Part shown: positions 59,540 through 64,000 of the stretch, piece by piece
Position numbering within the stretch: the stretch's first letter is position 1
Layout of the letters: each line of letters begins with the position of its first letter
Assembly (NCBI RefSeq): GCF_954871325.1
Contig: NC_088775.1
Coordinates: 19,631,561-19,695,560, forward strand
DNA length: 64,000 nt
Direction: 5' to 3'
Origin: Gordionus sp. m RMFG-2023
Taxonomy: Eukaryota; Nematomorpha; Gordioida; Chordodea; Parachordodidae
Position numbers and translations under genes: made by a program
Notes under the pieces: generated by a model
The model's input: the letters and a program-made list of their open reading frames with translations, nothing else
What the model was told of the DNA's origin: nothing
Database searches by the model: none

Positions 59540-59582
59540 GTATAATATAAATTATCGTCTTAATTATTTTTTAATCTAATAG
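59540..59582 (+). other. 43-nt intron in the hAT transposase
   Basis: GAGAA|GTATAATAT at the left and ATCTAATAG|ATAATAAC at the right. Joining gives CFINLRNNNTEFLDVFSKAQ in frame. A further gap at 59699-59735 has GT-AG borders but does not restore the frame cleanly. Confidence 0.65.
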
Positions 59583-60334
59583 ATAATAACACTGAATTTT
59601 TGGATGTTTTTTCAAAGGCACAAGATTTTATGAAGGAGAGAAATTTACCTTTTGATTTTGAAAGTTCTAGACTTCAAACATCATTCCAAAAAGGAGAGGT
59701 ATACTTTCATCATTAAATATAGAAATTTATTTTAGCTTTAAAATAGGAGTGTTTTATGCTGCACTTCCTACAACCTCATGTACTGCCGAAAGAGTCATGA
59801 GTAAAATTAAATTAATTAAAACAAGACTTCGTAGTACCATGAAAGATTCATTTCTTAATAATTTAACCTAATTATCAATGGAAAAAAATTTATTTAAACA
59901 ATTAAATATTGATGAAATTATAAATTCGCTTTCTCTTCCCCTAATTTATCTAAATTATTAATTTAAAAATAATATTTATAAAGTAATTTTTTTTGCATTT
60001 TATTTATATTATATATTAAAAATTGATTAAATAAAAATTATTTTTGAAATTTATGGGTGTCATAAAATAATTATCATTTTTTCTAAAGGGGGGGGGGTAC
60101 TTTTCAAGGGGGTACTTTTCAGGGGCTTATTTTGCTTCATTCGCTTAGAAAGTGTAGGGGCCACTGCAGACAGATCTTCTTATAATAAAACTCCGGATAA
60201 TTGATCTTATGAATTAGGACCACAGTCCATTCAGGCCTTTCAAATTTTACTCACAGGTAAGTGTAGGCTTCCATTAATTTGCAGATAAGTTACAATTTAA
60301 AAAATAATTTTTAATTAAATTTTAAAAAAATAAA

Positions 60335-60559
60335 TTAACCTTCTTTTATTGATAATCCAGATGTTTTGTAGCAAGTATTAACACATTGAATCAAATCATT
60401 TTCAGTTTTATCAAGAGTAATTAATACGCATTTGGAGCAAACCGTTGGACAATTCTTTCTAAGTTCTTCTTCGGCAAAATTTAACATTGGATGCCAAACT
60501 AATAAAGATATCATAAATATTTTGAACGAAAAATACATAATTGTAAAATTCATATTCAT
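60335..60559 (-). CDS. Possible small secreted cysteine-rich protein
   Basis: A 74-residue frame begins with MNMNFTIMYFSFKIFMISLL, a hydrophobic stretch like a signal peptide ending near residue 29 (NFA|EEE). The mature part has five cysteines in NCPTVCSKC...IQCVNTC and several charged residues. The last codons read AAAGAAGGT followed by TAATTT, so AAG|GTTAAT could be a splice donor like that of NSF (CAG|GTTAAT). This frame would then be only a first exon, and an odd cysteine count fits an incomplete protein. It lies right beside a hAT insertion. I do not recognise a family; a secreted factor or toxin-like peptide is possible, as is chance. Confidence 0.45.
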   Translation of the reverse strand: MNMNFTIMYFSFKIFMISLLVWHPMLNFAEEELRKNCPTVCSKCVLITLDKTENDLIQCVNTCYKTSGLSIKEG

Positions 60560-61689
60560 ACTTTTCCAACTAAAAAATGGGATAACAATAATGATTGTTT
60601 AAAAAGAAATAACAATTTTAAAACAAATTAATCATCAAAATTTTATAATTATTTTTACATATTTTAAAATGAAACTTTTAAAAACGCATGATTAAATTTT
60701 TATGAATAATAATTTTTCACTAGATAGAGCATACCTAGAGTTGTTGCTGTATATCCACTACTTTAAAAATTTGATGGTGTTAATGCAACACGTTTTATAA
60801 TTAAAATTATAGCTGCCACTACTTTTAACTTAAAATTTAAGCTTACATTTGGCATATTAATAACTAATATGCCTCGATCTAAAGAACATAATGGATCTAT
60901 TTAGAAAATCTGATATACAATATAAATACCCATAAACCGATTCCATTAACAAGAAAACGGACGGGGCAGCGGCCCTGAGCCAGACAAAATTATACCATTT
61001 TAGATTGCACCAAAATATGGTTCCTGTGCATTGATTTTGATTATTTTTTGATATTTATATCTTCTATTTTTTGTTCCTGATTTGGTTTTTTATTTTGATT
61101 CTAACCCCCTTTCCTTTCTTGTTAATTTTGATTCCTTTTTTATGTTGTTAATATGGATTTCCGATTCTAGGACCTTATATAAATGGGGTTTTTTTTAAAA
61201 GCCGCTGGATTTTTCAAAAGAAAGAAAAGGGCTAAAAGCCTAAACGTGGAAATGCAGTGCTGTAAAGTAACGTCTTTGAGGAAAAGGAACGTCACGCGTT
61301 TCAAAAGGTATCAAGTAATGCCTTTCTTTTTTTTTACTTGTTACTTTAAATTTATTCTTGAAAAATATGGAAAAAATATTTTTTTATTTCCCAAAGTTCT
61401 TCATTTTAATTTTATTTATACATATTTGTTGTTGAATTTTATACAGTAAAAATTGTTAATCTAATTAATATAGAATCAATCAATGTTGATTTATATTCTC
61501 TAATATTATAATTAATATTATAAGGAATATATATAAATAGTATTTATTTCTTCAGGTGAAAATTGACAATTCTGCCTTAGCCCCAGTATCATATATTACA
61601 AATATAAAGATCGCAATTATTATATACATAGAGAACTAAAAGATAATAACATGAATTTTACAATATTTGTGTGATTGTTTAGGCAACAG
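60560..61689. other. Spacer, no recognised gene
   Basis: Includes an open frame at 61183-61449 with a lysine/arginine-rich N-terminal part and a phenylalanine-rich end; it looks like chance. No repeats of note. Confidence 0.4.
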
Positions 61690-62260
61690 TATGATTGAGA
61701 TTCGCAAACTCTTTTATCTAGACAAACAAATCGTTCAACTATTAAAGTGGACTTAATTGAGTATTACTATAAAATAACCGGATTTTCCACTTTTGGATAC
61801 ATTTTTGACTCAAATTAATGGATTTATGATTCTTCAAATGGATTTAATTAACATACACCATTTTCTAGAAATGGATATATTAAATCCTGATTTTTAAAAA
61901 ATAACTAGTTAGCTCAATATTATTAAGAGGATATAAATGTGTCTGATGCTTAAGAATTTAAATCTCATATGAAAAGATTATTGCATATATAATCTTTTGG
62001 AATTCCAAAATCATTGCATACTTTTTAATATATTTTGGAGTTTTTTCAAAATTTATTAGAATTATAGTATATTTTGGCAACATTACCAATTAATATGTGC
62101 ACAAATGAGAGGACCATTTCTTCATTACGCAGTATGAAAGCCTATCTTAGAAGTAGGATGTAAGAAAATCGATTGAATTATCTCTACTTAACTTACATCG
62201 AAATTTAAACTTGCAGAAATTCTTAAAAAATTATTCTAATCACAAAGAAGATTAATTTTA
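61690..62260 (+). pseudogene. hAT transposase C-terminus, degenerate
   Basis: Near 61717-61815 the translation resembles RQTNRSTIKVDLIEYYYKIT, equivalent to RQTYRPNINIGSIEEYYKIN of the 39-kb element. Near 62070-62210 it gives LATLPINMCTNERTISSLRS, AYLRSRM and ENRLNYL, the ZMYM1-type dimerisation region. Stops and frame changes are frequent. Termini were not found. This is the fourth ZMYM1-like C-terminus with the same LATLPI...TNER signature or close to it. Confidence 0.82.
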
Positions 62261-62539
62261 TATAAATAATATTTTGATTCATCATATAATGTTTAATCCC
62301 ATATTTTATCTTGATTTACATACCGGTTTATATGCCTATTGTATAACAATATAATATTCGCTCTTATTTCGTATATAACGATATTTTATTATTTAGGTTC
62401 AATTGATAATATGAACATTAAATATTAAAAATCAAATATTATATATTAAAAATTATATATTAAATATTAACCATACATAAAATATTAAAACATTAAATTT
62501 AAAGTTATAATATTTCATATTTTAATGTAAAATAAATTA

Positions 62540-63200
62540 AATATTCTGATGCAGTATGGCTGGGTGTTCCCAATGGTAGGATGACGGTGTATCTGTAAGA
62601 GGTGGCGTTGATGAAAACCCCGAATTGTTTCTTTACCAAGCTATTTGATGTCGATTTTTCAAGCAATCTTAGTCTTCTCCAGATTTGAGGACATCAGGGG
62701 GATTGATGTTAACTGGAATTAATATTTAAGAAAATTGTTGGAAGCTTGTGAATCCCTGATGGCTATGGTAAATCAATCTGTTTTGGAGAAGATGTGGCAG
62801 ATTCGACCTACCTGGGCTTGCTCGGTGACGTTGGCTTGTAACAGAGACTTGCAAATTTGTTGACGGTGTATACCTGCAACGGTCCTTGCATACGTGGGTT
62901 GGAGAGATCCTACTTTTTAGCTGGGTGGCTCCTATACTTAGTGAAGGGATCACCCAAGTGTGATATAAAAAAGCAATGCCATCTCTATTTGCTCTTGGAG
63001 GCAGAGTCCAACAGACACGTCATTTTTTTTAATTAGATAGGACAGAGAGAAGAGTATAGAGGAAATATTTCTAGCGAGTTAATACCTTGTAGACCCTATA
63101 TTAGTCTATGAGGGTACCTCACTCTTTTTCTGAGACAGAGCAATGTTTCCTGCCTCTGAACACAGCGACACAAGCAACGAGTAACTTGACTGATCGGTGA
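62540..63200. other. GC-richer block of unknown nature
   Basis: About 660 bp with far more G and C than the flanks, including GGCTGGGTGTTCCCAATGG, TGGCAGATTCGACC and CCTCACTCTTTTTCTGAGAC. The minus strand is open for 75 residues at 62726-62953 but shows no motif I know. It could be a host exon, a recently inserted element or a decayed repeat. Confidence 0.45.
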
Positions 63201-63799
63201 CAAAGTTGGAAGATAGTTTTTGTTAATCCATATCAAAAAATGAAATATGGATTTTTTTTACCATTTGAATTAAATTGTGAAAGCCATTCTTACAAATCTA
63301 ATTAATAATATTTTGATCTACATAGTAAGATGATCTACATAAGGCTTAATTTTTCAAACCCGGCCCGAAATTCTTTTTTAAAGATTTGTCTGAGCCGCCG
63401 ATCGAAACAAAATTTTTTATATGTTCCGAAAAGCCACCCAAAGTTCCAAAATATTTAAAACATATAATATATTTCGCAAAATTGATTATTATAATTAAAA
63501 ATTTAAGCCCATCTCTAATTTTATTTAAAAAATTATAGGTCTGACACCCATAATTATTTTAAAAATATAAGCTACTACTTTTTGAATATTTGCAATGTAA
63601 AGAATGGGTCCTTTACTATGGACTTGATTCTTGGATAGACTCAGATGTTTGGGGTGACTATATGGGACAAAGGCCAATTGAGATCCTTAGTTCTTCTGGA
63701 GATAGATTAGGACCCTGGTATTGATTTAAAATAGCATCTAGCCATAAGTAACCATTATGATAATTAATAAATTGAAGGTTGGTAAGTTCCTCGAATATT

Positions 63800-63925
63800 T
63801 TATTAATTAAATAATGTAAATTTTGTGAAAATAAATAAATTAAATAATGTAAATTTTGTGAAAATAAATAAATTAAATAATGTAAATGTTGTGAAAATAA
63901 AAAATTAAATAATGTTAATTTTGTG
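63800..63925 (+). repeat. 38-bp tandem repeat, about 3.4 copies
   Basis: TTAAATAATGTAAATTTTGT followed by GAAAATAAATAAA recurs three times in a row with a period of about 38 bp, then a last copy with small changes (AATGTTAATTTTGTG) ends near 63925. Confidence 0.9.
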
Positions 63926-64000
63926 AAAATTAATTAAAATGGTTAGATATGTTAAATCCATCAGAAACATCTATACTATATATATCATTTAGCAATTTAT

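Larger units (their letters stand above)
58009..59950 (+). pseudogene. ZMYM1/DUF4371 hAT transposase, interrupted
   Basis: In order: NIVGKRIDKFIIDEYLELGA and YLFPKDIIIETYPLTK (about 58020-58140), the N-terminal region; CEGLDKWQNINRD and RNQAFWGNRQQEDNMMALFK (58224-58625); FSIIVDGTYDVSKSEAIAL, VGQSYDGASNMSERINGVQA and IWCYCHQLNLILVQLC (58570-59205), the DUF4371 core; SWLSSYKAIVNFFLLYDALR; FMKERNLPFDFESSRLQ; and AALPTTSCTAERVMSKIKL with LRSTMKDSFLNNL, the dimerisation end. Two intron-like gaps fit well. A frame change near 58590, one near 59740 and several stops mean it is inactive. Most domains remain, so it is comparatively young. Confidence 0.9.
57666..60166 (+). mobile_element. hAT element with near-perfect target duplication
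   Basis: Left end CAGTGGCCCCTACAACGGGG and right end TGTAGGGGCCACTG are inverted repeats of 14 bp. CAGACAGG at 57658-57665 and CAGACAGA at 60167-60174 form an 8-bp duplication with one mismatch. C and G runs lie inside the ends. It carries a ZMYM1-like transposase with intron-like gaps. At 2501 bp it is the most complete autonomous-type hAT in the window, though its gene is interrupted. Confidence 0.95.

Overview
The window is very AT-rich eukaryotic DNA. It holds one clearly intact host gene, the vesicle-fusion ATPase NSF (7840-10173), in a landscape of transposable-element relics and tandem repeats. NSF resembles animal NSF more than fungal Sec18, and the LTR element and hAT transposons are of kinds common in invertebrates. 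The NSF intron is only 45 nt, and the best-preserved hAT transposases carry intron-like gaps of 40-46 nt. I infer an invertebrate animal with very short introns and an AT-rich, transposon-laden genome. Orthonectids, dicyemids and myxozoans fit that profile, but the sequence does not identify the species.

Layout. 0-7.4 kb: a three-copy satellite, a degenerate ZMYM1-like hAT element, a LINE reverse-transcriptase fragment and a solitary hAT end. 7.8-10.3 kb: NSF with poly(A) signals. 11.1-13 kb: one hAT element inside another, both with perfect 8-bp target-site duplications (TSDs). 14.5-16 kb: a LINE fragment and a hAT transposase fragment. 17.3 kb: a 12-bp-period minisatellite. 18.7-21.7 kb: two hAT elements with perfect TSDs. 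22.6-25.6 kb: a GTCGACT-rich array, then a satellite with an alternating A-B dimer organisation. 27.3-28.4 kb: a fold-back MITE and a MULE transposase relic. 29-36 kb: a broken Ty3/gypsy LTR element on the minus strand. 36.3-42.2 kb: a composite hAT element containing another hAT. 42.5-43.8 kb: an inverted copy of the 22.6-24.4 kb satellite/GTCGACT module. 45-46.3 kb: a MULE relic between ~90-bp inverted repeats. 46.5-52.6 kb: two opposed arrays of a TATAGAGAA-type repeat bracketing about 4.6 kb, resembling a foldback element. 53-57 kb: more satellites and hAT debris. 57.7-60.2 kb: a hAT element with a near-perfect TSD and intron-bearing transposase remains. 60.3 kb: a possible small secreted cysteine-rich protein. 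61.7-64 kb: another hAT tail, an unidentified GC-richer block and a short tandem repeat.

No operon, CRISPR array, rRNA or convincing tRNA was seen. Apart from NSF and possibly the secreted peptide, the protein-coding signal is transposon-derived. The most unusual material is structural: the foldback-like TATAGAGAA arrays, the dimeric satellite, the inverted satellite/GTCGACT modules, and a GTGTTGTTAA-like terminus shared by otherwise different repeats.
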